DNA from: Thalassovita aquimarina
GTDB lineage: Bacteria > Pseudomonadota > Alphaproteobacteria > Rhodobacterales > Rhodobacteraceae
Length of the DNA stretch: 64,000 bases
NCBI RefSeq assembly: GCF_018219815.1
Contig: NZ_JADMKU010000009.1
Span: forward strand, 96,351 to 160,350
Reading direction: 5' to 3'
The notes under the pieces were generated by a model that was not told where the DNA came from, searched no databases, and saw only the letters and a list, made by a program, of their open reading frames with translations. The position numbers and the translations under genes were made by a program. Shown here in pieces: positions 1 to 8,911 of this stretch (positions are counted from its first letter, which is position 1; each line of letters begins with the position of its first letter).

Positions 1-623
1 AGGCTGCGCGAGGCGACCTTGATCTCGGGGAAGCGGTTGGCGGCGTCGCAAGCCGCGCCCGCGGCCCGTGCGGTGCCACCGCTCATGAGGACCGGCTTCG
101 GGCGGGCATGGCGCGATTTGACGTTTTCGGCGGACCGACGGATCTTGCGCGGCATGATATGGGTTGCCGCGTTTATGAATTCCTCGGTTTCCAGCAGGGC
201 GGAGGGGCGCAGCCACAGCACGAAGTCGGGTTCGGTCATCTTTGCCAGCCGGGTGGTCATTTCGGCGAGATAGGATTTCAGGCTGCGTTCGATTTCGGCC
301 GGGTCGGTTTCCTCCGGCTCCACGTCGTTGCGCAGCGCCAGCGACAGGCCGATGAGCATTTCGGCATGCGGCAGGATCGCGTCGCCCTCATCCTCGTCCA
401 TCATCGCCAGCCTGCTATCGGGGTGCAGCGGCGGGGTGAGATCCAGGATCATGGTATCGGTGTAGATACGCATCTGGTCGTTTTCCAGCACGTTTACCGA
501 CTGTATGCGCTGACCGCGCGCTTCCAGAACGGACTGAAGCGCGGTGCTCAGCTGTGCTTCTTCGGCATGTGCTTCTTCGAGAAACACCAAACCTGCCGAA
601 TACCGGTGCGAGTCCTTTTCCAT
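1..623 (-). CDS. Hypothetical protein, 3' part missing (runs off the window)
   Basis: Reading frame open on the minus strand from the ATG at 623 to the window edge, so 207 residues are visible and the C-terminus is missing. A good ribosome binding site, GGAG, lies 7 bases before the ATG. The protein is acidic and soluble-looking, without signal peptide or membrane segment; the N-terminus starts MEKDSHRYSAGLVFLEEAHA. I recognise no domain. It lies downstream of glnA on the same strand, but the glnA terminator at 811-836 separates them, so it should have its own promoter in 624-810, an AT-rich stretch with the dyad AATTTTT-CT-AAAAATT at 717-732. Existence as a gene is well supported; function is unknown. 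Confidence 0.7.
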   Translation of the reverse strand, partial: MEKDSHRYSAGLVFLEEAHAEEAQLSTALQSVLEARGQRIQSVNVLENDQMRIYTDTMILDLTPPLHPDSRLAMMDEDEGDAILPHAEMLIGLSLALRNDVEPEETDPAEIERSLKSYLAEMTTRLAKMTEPDFVLWLRPSALLETEEFINAATHIMPRKIRRSAENVKSRHARPKPVLMSGGTARAAGAACDAANRFPEIKVASRS

Positions 624-810
624 AGCAGATCTCCAGCTCGATACGACTGGTCCTTTTTTGGCGGTGAAAATGGAACTTTCTGTGGCGCAATTCCGACGGA
701 AAAAGGCAATGTTGTGAATTTTTCTAAAAATTTCCCGGCCTAATTGTGTGGTCAGGAGTGGAAGAAATCAAAAAATCTATTTTTTTCAGGTATTTAGTTG
801 AGGTGCAAAG

Positions 811-836
811 AAAAAGGGCGCCCGCAGGCGCCCTTT
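811..836 (-). terminator. Rho-independent terminator of glnB-glnA
   Basis: Perfect 10-bp stem (AAAGGGCGCC, loop CGCA, GGCGCCCTTT) followed on the minus strand by a T-rich run. It sits 25 bp after the glnA stop codon. Confidence 0.9.
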
Positions 837-860
837 CCATACTCTTCCCAAGCGGGAAAA

Positions 861-2267
861 TCAGCAGCTGTAGTACAGCGCGAATTCCACCGGGTGAGGA
901 GTGTGTTCGTACTGCTGGATCTCTTCCATCTTCAGATTGATGTAGCCCTCGATCTGGTCCTTGGTGAACACATCGCCAGCGATCAGGAAGTCGTGGTCCG
1001 CTGCCAGCGCATCGACGGCTTCACGCAAGCTGCCGCAGACGGTCGGGATACCGGCCAGTTCCTCGGCGGGCAGATCGTACAGGTTCTTGTCCATCGCTTC
1101 GCCCGGATCGATCTTGTTCTTGATGCCGTCGATACCGGCCATCAGCAGGGCTGCGAAGCACAGGTAGGGGTTGGCCGCCGGGTCGGGGAAACGGGCCTCG
1201 ACGCGCTTTGCCTTCGGGCTTTCGGCCCACGGGATACGGACGCATCCCGACCGGTTGCGGGCCGAGTAGGCGCGCAGAACGGGGGCTTCGAAGCCCGGGA
1301 TCAGACGCTTGTAGGAGTTGGTCGACGGGTTGGTGAAGGCGTTCAGCGTCTTGGCGTGCTTCAGGATGCCGCCGATGAAGTACAGCGCTTCCTGGCTCAG
1401 GTCGGCGTATTTGTCGCCGGCAAAGAGCGGCTTGCCGTCTTTCCAGATCGACATGTTCACGTGCATGCCGGTGCCGTTGTCGCCGGCGATCGGTTTCGGC
1501 ATGAAGGTGGCCGACTTGCCATAGGCCTGTGCCACGTTGTGGATGATGTACTTGTACTTCTGCAGCTCGTCGGCCTGCTTGGTCAGGGTGCCGAAGATCA
1601 GGCCCAGTTCGTGCTGGCACGACGCCACTTCGTGGTGGTGCTTGTCGACCTTCATGCCGATGCGCTTCATCGTCGACAGCATTTCCGACCGCAGGTCCTG
1701 CGCGTCGTCAACCGGGTTGACCGGGAAATAGCCGCCCTTGACGCCCGGACGGTGGCCCGAGTTGCCCATTTCGTAATCGGTGTCGGTGTTCCACGAGGCG
1801 TCGATGGCGTCGACTTCGTAGGACACTTTGTTGATCGCGGTCGAATACTTGACGTTGTCGAACAGGAAGAATTCGGCTTCCGGGCCCATGTAGGCGGTGT
1901 CGCCGATACCGGTCGATTTCAGGTAAGCCTCGGCCTTTTCGGCGGTGCCGCGCGGGTCGCGTTCGTAGGGTTCGCCGGTGTCGGGTTCAACGACCGAGCA
2001 GTGAATGCACAGGGTTTTTTCGGCATAGAACGGATCGATATAGGCCGAGTCGGTGTCGGGCATCAGTTTCATGTCCGAGGCTTCGATCGATTTCCAGCCG
2101 GCGATGGACGAGCCGTCGAACATGAAGCCTTCTTCGAGGAAGTCTTCGTCGACCTCGTCGGCAATCACGGTAACGTGCTGCAGCGTGCCGCGCGGATCAG
2201 TGAAGCGGATATCGACATATTCGACGTCTTCATCCGCGATGGTCTTGAGAACTGCGTCCTTGCTCAT
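861..2267 (-). CDS. glnA: Glutamine synthetase, type I
   Basis: Makes glutamine from glutamate, ammonia and ATP; the main entry of ammonium into metabolism, working as a cytoplasmic dodecamer. The 468-residue length matches GSI-beta enzymes. Visible marks are the N-terminal beta-grasp domain, the catalytic run around EAEFFLFD, the ammonium/ATP region with VDKHHHEVA and [10 protein letters not shown], and the adenylylation site Tyr397 in NLYDLP, so activity is expected to be switched off by GlnE-type adenylylation. It is 29 bp downstream of glnB on the same strand, the usual alphaproteobacterial glnBA operon, and is followed by a strong terminator. Identification is certain. Confidence 0.98.
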   Translation of the reverse strand: MSKDAVLKTIADEDVEYVDIRFTDPRGTLQHVTVIADEVDEDFLEEGFMFDGSSIAGWKSIEASDMKLMPDTDSAYIDPFYAEKTLCIHCSVVEPDTGEPYERDPRGTAEKAEAYLKSTGIGDTAYMGPEAEFFLFDNVKYSTAINKVSYEVDAIDASWNTDTDYEMGNSGHRPGVKGGYFPVNPVDDAQDLRSEMLSTMKRIGMKVDKHHHEVASCQHELGLIFGTLTKQADELQKYKYIIHNVAQAYGKSATFMPKPIAGDNGTGMHVNMSIWKDGKPLFAGDKYADLSQEALYFIGGILKHAKTLNAFTNPSTNSYKRLIPGFEAPVLRAYSARNRSGCVRIPWAESPKAKRVEARFPDPAANPYLCFAALLMAGIDGIKNKIDPGEAMDKNLYDLPAEELAGIPTVCGSLREAVDALAADHDFLIAGDVFTKDQIEGYINLKMEEIQQYEHTPHPVEFALYYSC

Positions 2268-2296
2268 TCCCTTAATCCCTTTCGTTTATGGGGTAA

Positions 2297-2749
<453 letters not shown>

Positions 2750-2808
2750 TTAAAAAAGCATCGAAAAGATTAAAATATGTGCGAAATGAAAACTCTGGTG
2801 CCGATGTC

Positions 2809-4482
2809 ATGACGGAACTGCTGACCTCTGCGCAAATGCGCGCGATCGAACGTGCGGCCATCGAGTCGGGCGAGGTGACCGGGCTGGAGCTGATGGAACG
2901 CGCCGGGCGGGGCGTCGTCGAGGCGATTTTCGAGGAATGGCCGGAGCTTGCCGGGACGGATGCGGATAGCGGGGCGGGGGGTGTTGATCGTCTGGCGGAG
3001 GAGGGGGGCGTTGCCCCCCGGCCTGCGGCCTCCCCCCAGGATATTTGTGAACAGAAGAAGTTCAGGGCGGTGGTGCTTTGCGGGCCGGGGAATAATGGCG
3101 GCGATGGGTTTGTCGTTGCTCGGCTGTTGAAAGAGCGCGGCTGGGAGGTGGAGGTTTTTCTCTACGGCGATCCCGAGAAACTGCCGCCGGATGCGCTGGA
3201 GAATTACGAGCGGTGGGTAGGGAACCGGAGCATCCACAAGTGGGATGACAATTTGATTGAGGACACCCTCGATGAGTGTGAGCATGATCTGGTTGTCGAC
3301 GCGGTTTTCGGAACCGGCCTGACCCGCCTGATGCCGGACGATACAGAACGCACGTGGCATGGTTTCGTGCCCCGGGTCTTCAGCTGGCACCAAAAGGATC
3401 GGCCCAAATACGTCGCTGTCGATATTCCCAGCGGCATATGCAGTGACTCGGGCCGCAATTTGGAAGGGGCATTCCCTACCGATCTGACAGTATCGTTCCA
3501 TCGCGCGAAAATCGGGCACTACTTGTTGCCCAAAGGTCCGCCGCAGGGCGGAGCGGTTTGGTGTGGTAAAGTGGTCGTCAAGGATATCGGGCTCAAAGCT
3601 TCCTATGTCGCCGGCGCTGTGCGCTTGTGCGATCCGACGAAATCAACTTTGACCAAGTTCAGCGATACTCACAAATATTCCCACGGCCACGCCTTGATTC
3701 TTTCCGGCGGTCCTGGCCGGACCGGCGCGGCGCGGATGGCGGCGCGGGGGGCGCTTCGTGTCGGGGCCGGGCTGGTGACGCTGGCGGTGCCGCCGGCGGC
3801 GCAAGCGGAGGTGGCGGCGCAGGTCACCGCCATCATGCTGCGGCGGGTGGGCGATGCTACCGCCTTGGCCAAGGTGCTGGAGGATGCGCGGTTCAACGCG
3901 ATCGGGCTGGGCCCGGCGCTTGGGCTGGACGAGGAGGCGGCGGCGCTGGTTGCCACCGCGCTGGAGGCCGGGCGGGCGACGGTGCTGGATGCCGATGCGC
4001 TGACCCTTTTGACGCAGGACGCGGCGCTGTTTGCCAAGCTGCATCAGAATTGCGTGCTGACGCCACATGCGGGCGAATTCAAGCGGCTGTTCCCGGACAT
4101 TGCGGCGAAGCTGGAGGCCGCGCCGCTAAAGGGACCGGCCTATTCCAAGGTGGATGCGACGCGGGAGGCGGCGAAGCGGGCGGGCTGCGTGGTTCTATTC
4201 AAGGGGCCCGACACGGTGATCGCGGCACCGGACGGGCGCTGCAGCATCAATTCGGCGCAATACGAGCGCGCGGCTACCTGGCTGGCGACGGCGGGGTCGG
4301 GGGATGTTCTGACCGGGTTCATCGCCGGATTGCTGGCGCGTGGCTTCGACCCGATGCAGGCGGCGGAAACGGCGGCCTGGTTGCATGTAGAATGCGCGTT
4401 GGAATTCGGTCCCGGCTTGATTGCCGAAGACCTGCCCGAACAATTGCCGAACGTGCTGAAACGTCTGCTCAGCCGGCCATGA
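2809..4482 (+). CDS. nnr: Bifunctional NAD(P)H-hydrate epimerase / ADP-dependent NAD(P)H-hydrate dehydratase
   Basis: Repairs damaged NADH/NADPH: the N-terminal YjeF_N half (about residues 5-240) epimerises the hydrates and the C-terminal YjeF_C half (about 265-550) dehydrates them using ADP. Visible motifs are CGPGNNGGDGFV, DAVFGTGL and DIPSG in the first half, and LDADALTLL, LTPHAGEF and TAGSGDVLTGFIAGLLA in the second. The start at 2809 (MTELLTSAQMRAIERAA) fits the family better than an ATG 30 bases earlier; length is 557. Two oddities: residues 65-84 are encoded by a copy of a dispersed repeat (3001-3060), lengthening the loop before the nucleotide-binding strand, and about 3200-3700 has AT-richer codons than the flanks. 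Its stop overlaps the convergent Hint gene by 14 bp. Confidence 0.95.
   Translation: MTELLTSAQMRAIERAAIESGEVTGLELMERAGRGVVEAIFEEWPELAGTDADSGAGGVDRLAEEGGVAPRPAASPQDICEQKKFRAVVLCGPGNNGGDGFVVARLLKERGWEVEVFLYGDPEKLPPDALENYERWVGNRSIHKWDDNLIEDTLDECEHDLVVDAVFGTGLTRLMPDDTERTWHGFVPRVFSWHQKDRPKYVAVDIPSGICSDSGRNLEGAFPTDLTVSFHRAKIGHYLLPKGPPQGGAVWCGKVVVKDIGLKASYVAGAVRLCDPTKSTLTKFSDTHKYSHGHALILSGGPGRTGAARMAARGALRVGAGLVTLAVPPAAQAEVAAQVTAIMLRRVGDATALAKVLEDARFNAIGLGPALGLDEEAAALVATALEAGRATVLDADALTLLTQDAALFAKLHQNCVLTPHAGEFKRLFPDIAAKLEAAPLKGPAYSKVDATREAAKRAGCVVLFKGPDTVIAAPDGRCSINSAQYERAATWLATAGSGDVLTGFIAGLLARGFDPMQAAETAAWLHVECALEFGPGLIAEDLPEQLPNVLKRLLSRP
3001..3060 (+). repeat. Composite double-hairpin repeat, copy 1, inside the nnr coding region
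   Basis: GGGGGGC-GTT-GCCCCCC hairpin, then GGCC-TGC-GGCC hairpin, then a C-run and the tail AGGATATTTGTGAACAGAAG. The same plan recurs at 20085, 42617, 45366 (minus strand) and 52063, all intergenic. Here it is read through in frame. Confidence 0.85.
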
Positions 4483-4960
4483 CCGGCGCGGTGGCGCATT
4501 CCAGTTCCAGACCGTCGGCATAGATCACCTGCGGGCTGTCGAACGAGAGGCGGAACACCATGTGCTGGCCGCGCGGCTGCAGCCGGACATATTCGCCGTC
4601 GATCAGGCGACGGGCGTCGACGAGGGCCTGATCGGCGTCATAAAGCGCCCTGGCGCGCCAGTCGCGGATCAGGATTTTTTGCCGCGAGGGCAGGATGGTG
4701 TCCGCGTCGGGGCGGTCATGGCCCAGCGATCCTGCGCGGATGCGCACGGTTTCGCAAATCTCGAAGTCGTGGTCGATCGCTTTCAGGGTCACCAGCCCGG
4801 TGTTGCGGGTGATGATCCTGTCGCCCGGAGCAAGGGTTTCGACCGGCAACGCGCCGTCTTCGGTCAACACCAGCGTGCCAGGCATGAGCCCGTTGACAAG
4901 TTCCACGCGGCGCGTCGCGGGGTTTTGCCCGCTCGTGCGCCCGGAAGTTTTGAGTTCCAT
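4469..4960 (-). CDS. Hint-domain protein (Hedgehog/intein type)
   Basis: A 163-residue protein consisting mainly of a Hint_2-like domain. The run beginning VNGLMPGTLVLTEDGALPVE is the typical start of the domain in Rhodobacteraceae proteins, followed by LAPGDRIITRNTGLVTL and a C-terminal strand region. Family members often have no known partner; self-splicing is not implied because the canonical N-terminal Cys and C-terminal His-Asn are not evident. An AGGA box precedes the ATG at 4960. It converges on and overlaps nnr by 14 bp. Confidence 0.8.
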   Translation of the reverse strand: MELKTSGRTSGQNPATRRVELVNGLMPGTLVLTEDGALPVETLAPGDRIITRNTGLVTLKAIDHDFEICETVRIRAGSLGHDRPDADTILPSRQKILIRDWRARALYDADQALVDARRLIDGEYVRLQPRGQHMVFRLSFDSPQVIYADGLELECATAPVMAG

Positions 4961-5114
4961 GGGCGATTATCCTACTGCTCTGCCTGCTTTTTTGCAGTCA
5001 GACTAATCATCTTAACGGCGCTTGTCCCGCTCTTTTTAGCGATTTATTCGTTGCAATAGGGCTGAATTTTCTTCTCGCATCCGCCCGAACTGTTTGCTAG
5101 ATAGCGCCGGAACT

Positions 5115-5147
5115 GCAGGCAGTCGCGTCTTTGACGGGGCTGCCTGC
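5115..5147. promoter_or_regulatory. Inverted repeat just upstream of tRNA-Leu
   Basis: Perfect 8-bp arms GCAGGCAG and CTGCCTGC separated by 17 bases, ending 10 bases before the tRNA. Could be a 5' processing hairpin of the tRNA-tig transcript or an operator. Confidence 0.4.
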
Positions 5148-5157
5148 CCGATTTTTT

Positions 5158-5242
5158 GCGGGTGTGGCGAAATTGGTAGACGCACCAGATTTAGGTTCTG
5201 GCGCCGCAAGGCGTGGGGGTTCAAGTCCCTCCACCCGCACCA
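5158..5242 (+). tRNA. tRNA-Leu, anticodon UAG
   Basis: 85-nt tRNA with acceptor stem GCGGGTG/CACCCGC, discriminator A and an encoded CCA end. The anticodon arm CCAGA-TTTAGGT-TCTGG gives anticodon TAG, decoding CUA and other CUN leucine codons. A long variable arm, as expected for a class II tRNA, precedes the GGTTCAAGTCC T arm. The trigger factor start lies 24 bases downstream with no terminator between, so the two are probably made on one transcript and separated by tRNA processing. Confidence 0.97.
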
Positions 5243-5265
5243 AGGTTGAAAAGAAGGACGAGAAC

Positions 5266-6600
5266 ATGCAGGTCACCGAGACCCTGAATGAAGGCCTCAA
5301 GCGCGCTTACGAGATGATGCTGACCGCGCAGGAGCTTGACGACAAGGTAAACGCCAAGCTGGCCGAGGCGCAGCCGGAAGTCGAAATGAAAGGTTTCCGC
5401 AAGGGCAAGGTGCCGATGGCGCTGCTGAAGAAGCAGTTCGGTCAGCGCCTGCTGGGCGAGGCGATGCAGGAAGCCGTCGACGAGGCGATGAACAAGCACT
5501 TCGAAGACTCCGGTGAGCGCCCGGCGCTGCAGCCCGACGTTCAGATGGTCGGCGCTGAAGACTGGAAAGAAGGCGACGACATGAAGGTCACCATGACCTA
5601 CGAAGCGCTGCCCGAAATTCCCGAAGTCGATTTCTCGGGAGTCGAGCTGGAACGCCTGGTGGTCAAGGCCGACGACGCGGCCGTTGACGAAGCGCTGGCA
5701 TCGCTGGCCGAAACCGCTCAGGATTTCGAGGACCGCAAGAAGGGCTCGAAAGCCAAGGACGGCGACCAGATCGTGTTCGATTTCGTCGGCAAGGTCGACG
5801 GCGAAGCCTTCGAAGGCGGTTCTGCCGAGGATTATCCGCTTGTGCTCGGATCGGGATCGTTCATCCCCGGTTTCGAAGAGCAGCTGCTCGGCGTGAAGGC
5901 CGATGAGGAAAAAGCCGTCACCGTGACCTTCCCGGAAGATTACGGCGCGGAAAACCTGGCCGGCAAGGAAGCCGTGTTCGACTGCACCATCAAGGCGGTC
6001 AAGGCCCCGAAAGCCGCTGAGATCGACGACGAGCTGGCGAAGAAATTCGGCGCAGAGGATCTGGCCGCACTGAAGGCACAGGTCACCGAACGTCTGGAAG
6101 CCGAGTACCAAGGCGCCGCGCGTCAGGTTCTGAAGCGCAACCTGCTGGACAAGCTGGACGGCATGGTGGCGTTCGATCTGCCGCCGTCGCTGGTCGAGGC
6201 CGAAGCACAGCAGATCGCGCATCAGCTGTGGCATGAAGAAAACCCCGAGGTGCACGATCACAACCACGACAAGATTGAGCCGACCGAGGAGCATAACAAG
6301 CTGGCCGAACGCCGCGTGCGTCTGGGCCTGCTGCTGGCCGAACTGGGCCAGAAGGCCGAGGTCGAGGTCACCGATGCCGAAATGACCCAGGCGATCATGA
6401 ACCAGGCCCGCCAGTACCCGGGTCAGGAACGCCAGTTCTTCGAGTTCATCCAGCAGAACCAGCAGATGCAGCAGCAGCTGCGGGCGCCGATCTTCGAAGA
6501 CAAGGTTATCGATCACGTGGTCGCACAGGCCAAGGTGACCGACAAGGAAGTCGGCAAGGACGATCTGCAGAAAGCCGTGGAAGCGTTGGAAGACGAATAA
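5266..6600 (+). CDS. tig: Trigger factor (ribosome-bound chaperone and prolyl isomerase)
   Basis: Ribosome-associated folding factor that meets nascent chains at the exit tunnel. The 444 residues show the N-terminal ribosome-binding domain with the loop around GFRKGKVPM, a FKBP-type isomerase domain around residues 160-250 ([14 protein letters not shown], then [12 protein letters not shown]), and a long helical C-terminal domain ending in an acidic tail. The start at 5266 ([10 protein letters not shown]) is chosen because the frame upstream reads through the tRNA gene. Followed by a strong terminator. Confidence 0.97.
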   Translation: MQVTETLNEGLKRAYEMMLTAQELDDKVNAKLAEAQPEVEMKGFRKGKVPMALLKKQFGQRLLGEAMQEAVDEAMNKHFEDSGERPALQPDVQMVGAEDWKEGDDMKVTMTYEALPEIPEVDFSGVELERLVVKADDAAVDEALASLAETAQDFEDRKKGSKAKDGDQIVFDFVGKVDGEAFEGGSAEDYPLVLGSGSFIPGFEEQLLGVKADEEKAVTVTFPEDYGAENLAGKEAVFDCTIKAVKAPKAAEIDDELAKKFGAEDLAALKAQVTERLEAEYQGAARQVLKRNLLDKLDGMVAFDLPPSLVEAEAQQIAHQLWHEENPEVHDHNHDKIEPTEEHNKLAERRVRLGLLLAELGQKAEVEVTDAEMTQAIMNQARQYPGQERQFFEFIQQNQQMQQQLRAPIFEDKVIDHVVAQAKVTDKEVGKDDLQKAVEALEDE

Positions 6601-6624
6601 GTCCGACCCAGAATCGATTTCGCC

Positions 6625-6652
6625 AAAGGCCGCCCCTCGGGGGCGGCCTTTT
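6625..6652 (+). terminator. Rho-independent terminator of tig
   Basis: 12-bp perfect stem AAAGGCCGCCCC/GGGGCGGCCTTT with loop TCG and a following T-rich run, 24 bases after the tig stop. Confidence 0.92.
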
Positions 6653-6735
6653 CGGTTTCGCAGGATGATTTCCGGCTGTGTGTTGACCGCGTGCGGCTGC
6701 TGGCGTTTTCTGTCTGCGACCACAGGGAGGACAAG

Positions 6736-7152
6736 ATGGAGCACACCAGCTTTTCAAAGGATGATTTCGACGCGTTTCGCGCCAATGACCGGCCCGGGCC
6801 GATACATATGCTCAACCTGGTCAAACTGCGCGACAGGGCGGACTATCCTGATGGTCGCAATGCAACCGGGGCCGAAGCCTATGCCGCCTATGGCAAGGGC
6901 AGCGAACCGGTTTTCAAGCGGTTGGGCGGGCGTATCGTCTGGCGCGGCAAGATGGAGCAGATGGTCATCGGGCCCAAGGACAAGGAATGGGACCTGTGTT
7001 TCATCGCCGAATACCCCAGTCCGCAGGCTTTCGTCGACATGCTGAAGGATCCGGAATACCGCGAAGCCATGCTGCACCGCCAGGCGGGGGTGGCGGATTC
7101 CCGTCTGATCCGGATGGCGCCGCTGCAGGTCGGTGACAATTTCGGAACGTAA
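6736..7152 (+). CDS. DUF1330 family protein
   Basis: 138-residue protein of the dimeric alpha/beta-barrel type known as DUF1330, biochemical role not established. The start at 6736 (MEHTSFSKDDFDAF) has a strong GGGAGGA box four bases upstream. Family features visible are the strand PIHMLNLVKLRD, AYAAYGKGSEPVFKRLGGRI, and the DPEYREAMLHRQAGVADSRL helix near the C-terminus. Stands alone between two terminators. It points toward the luxI gene, converging on it. Confidence 0.85.
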   Translation: MEHTSFSKDDFDAFRANDRPGPIHMLNLVKLRDRADYPDGRNATGAEAYAAYGKGSEPVFKRLGGRIVWRGKMEQMVIGPKDKEWDLCFIAEYPSPQAFVDMLKDPEYREAMLHRQAGVADSRLIRMAPLQVGDNFGT

Positions 7153-7193
7153 AATGGCTGGCCCCGGTAATCAGTACGGGGACCAGCCATTTT
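7151..7193. terminator. Bidirectional terminator between DUF1330 gene and luxI
   Basis: Arms ATGGCTGG-CCCCG and CGGGG-A-CCAGCCAT with one bulged A, flanked by AAAA on the left and TTTT on the right, so it can terminate both convergent genes. Confidence 0.85.
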
Positions 7194-7220
7194 GGTTATG
7201 CGTGGGTGGGTGCGCAGCAG

Positions 7221-8096
7221 TTACGCGTCGCACCGGTTTTGCACGTCCCCGCGCAGGATTTCGGCCAGTTCGAGCTTGAGCGCGAGCGCCGCGACCTTTT
7301 CTTCGTCATTTGCCGCGCTGGCAACCTGGGCTTCGCAATATTCGCGCAGGTCTTTCCGGGTCGGCTTGCGCACCGCCTCCGGTTCCGGGGCGAAGTCATA
7401 GGCCGATTCCAGCGTGATCTCCCGGCTGCCATTGCCGGCGCTGCCGTTGTTTTCCTTGAACAAGCTCAGCACCTCATCGTCAGAGCCAAAGACATCGTGG
7501 TTGATACCCGCGAAATCGCGAATACCGGCGATCCGTTCCTCGGAACAATCCATCAGCGCCGCCATCGCCTTGACCTTGCCCATCTGCTTGGGTGTTCCAA
7601 GGTAATCGTAGGGCGCGTTGCGCGAGCGCTGCATCACCCGGTTCATCACCGGATCGATCACCGCCACCGCGTCCAGAACACCGGCGTCGCGGGCATATTC
7701 GAAGGCCCCGATCATGACTTCGCTAGTGACATAGGAAATCGAATTGCGGGTCGTGCGGCCCTTCAGTTTCTCGGTATCGACACAGAACCGCGTGGCTTCC
7801 CAGATACGCGAACTGCGCAGCGGCGGTTCGCCGTCAAGGATGTCATAGAACACGTCGGCCAGCATGTGCGGGCCGGTCGTCTGCAGCAGGCGCATGCACC
7901 CTACGACATCCCCATCGTCGTCCAGGCAAATCACATGGGCGGGATTGAGAGCATCGAATTCATCGATCTCCATTCCGTTCTTCACGGTGACTTCCCATCC
8001 CAGGCGGTCAGCGAAGACGCGGGCCCGCAGGGCATGCATTTCGGCCAAGATATCGGAAAATAAGTGTCTGTTCAGTGCGTCTACAACAATAATCAT
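7221..8096 (-). CDS. LuxI-family acyl-homoserine lactone synthase
   Basis: Makes an N-acyl-homoserine lactone signal from S-adenosylmethionine and an acyl donor. With the start at 8096 (MIIVVDALNRHLF) all the classical invariant residues are in place: Arg24, Phe28, Trp34, Asp45, Asp48, Arg69, Glu100 and Arg103 (RARVFADRLGWEV, DEFD, GCMRLLQT, WEATRFCVD). The protein is 291 residues, about 75 longer than usual LuxI proteins, with a charged, proline-containing C-terminal extension after residue ~215 whose role is unclear. The SD (AGGGGA) for this start lies inside a long hairpin at 8103-8153. An in-frame ATG at 8114 is inside the same hairpin and lacks an SD. Lies directly downstream of luxR. 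Confidence 0.93.
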   Translation of the reverse strand: MIIVVDALNRHLFSDILAEMHALRARVFADRLGWEVTVKNGMEIDEFDALNPAHVICLDDDGDVVGCMRLLQTTGPHMLADVFYDILDGEPPLRSSRIWEATRFCVDTEKLKGRTTRNSISYVTSEVMIGAFEYARDAGVLDAVAVIDPVMNRVMQRSRNAPYDYLGTPKQMGKVKAMAALMDCSEERIAGIRDFAGINHDVFGSDDEVLSLFKENNGSAGNGSREITLESAYDFAPEPEAVRKPTRKDLREYCEAQVASAANDEEKVAALALKLELAEILRGDVQNRCDA

Positions 8097-8102
8097 GAGT
8101 GG

Positions 8103-8153
8103 TTCCCCTACCATCGGTTATTTTTATCAAATGTGAACCGAATAGTAGGGGAA
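8103..8153 (-). promoter_or_regulatory. Hairpin that sequesters the luxI ribosome binding site
   Basis: On the minus-strand transcript, UUCCCCUAC pairs perfectly with GUAGGGGAA, three further pairs follow (one G-U), then after one bulged U the stem CGGUU/AACCG closes a 16-nt AU-rich loop. The 3' arm contains the only Shine-Dalgarno sequence, 6 bases before the luxI ATG. No U-run follows, so it is unlikely to be a terminator. Confidence 0.75.
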
Positions 8154-8212
8154 TGGCCATTAGGGGTTTCCCGTATAAACCCAAAATTAGCTTAAAGATT
8201 GCGGAAAATCTT

Positions 8213-8911
8213 TTATCCGGGGTGGATCATGCCCAGCGTGATCGCGCGCCCGACAGCCTGCGCAGTCGTAAGCGCCCCCAGTTTTTCACGGCTGGACCTG
8301 ATATGGACTTCGACCGTTCGATGCGAAATCGACAGGATGTCGCCGATATCCTGCTGGGATTTTCCGGCGGCGACCCACTGCAGGATTTCCTTTTCGCGGG
8401 TCGACAGAGCAGGGATCGCAAGCGCCTTGGGCAGCAATCCGGACTTCATGACGTTATCATGCATGTGTACAGCGGCAAATTGCAGTTCACCGATGACTTC
8501 GGCTTTATATTTCTTCCATTCGGAATCGGAACATTTGCGGGTCACGCTGAGCAGCCCGCAATCGCCATAAGGGCCACGGACCGGTACGCTTATGCCGCGA
8601 TCGGTGATGCCGAAATCATAGGCATCGGAAAACACCGCGTGGAACTTTTCATCATGCTGGAAACGAGCCCAGTCGACCGGTGCGATGCTTTGCATGGAGA
8701 CAGACAGCGTCGGGTCCAGCCGGTGCAGGCCCCGCTTGGTATAGTGATCCTTCCAATCCTCGGAATAGTTGGCGAAACCCTGAACGTCGCCGGTGACCAT
8801 GTTCGTGGTGGCATAGGACGCGTAATCGAAGCCCAGCTCTTTGCAGAGGCTTTCGATGAAGTTCAGAAACCTGTCGTCATCGTTAACCGAACTTAGGTCG
8901 ATCAGATTCAT
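8213..8911 (-). CDS. LuxR-family quorum-sensing transcriptional regulator
   Basis: 232-residue regulator with an N-terminal autoinducer-binding domain and a C-terminal LuxR-type helix-turn-helix at about residues 169-230 (LSTREKEILQWVAAGKS). The signal-pocket residues expected in TraR/LuxR proteins are present: Trp53, Tyr57, Asp66, Pro67 and Trp81. It is 116 bp upstream of the luxI gene on the same strand, so the two probably form a sensing circuit. I see no clear 20-bp lux box of the ACCTG-type either before luxR or before luxI. The region before luxI instead has an RNA hairpin. Confidence 0.92.
   Translation of the reverse strand: MNLIDLSSVNDDDRFLNFIESLCKELGFDYASYATTNMVTGDVQGFANYSEDWKDHYTKRGLHRLDPTLSVSMQSIAPVDWARFQHDEKFHAVFSDAYDFGITDRGISVPVRGPYGDCGLLSVTRKCSDSEWKKYKAEVIGELQFAAVHMHDNVMKSGLLPKALAIPALSTREKEILQWVAAGKSQQDIGDILSISHRTVEVHIRSSREKLGALTTAQAVGRAITLGMIHPG

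Noticed and set aside
5131..5265. N-terminal extension of trigger factor through the tRNA
   Set aside because: The frame is open through the tRNA by chance; the family start and ribosome spacing fit 5266.
5221..6744. Long minus-strand frame opposite trigger factor
   Set aside because: Antisense shadow caused by GC-rich codon bias; tig on the plus strand is unambiguous.
8094..8212. lux box upstream of luxI
   Set aside because: No 20-bp dyad of the ACCTG/CAGGT type; the strong inverted repeat present is too widely spaced (33 bases) and is better explained as an RNA hairpin over the SD.
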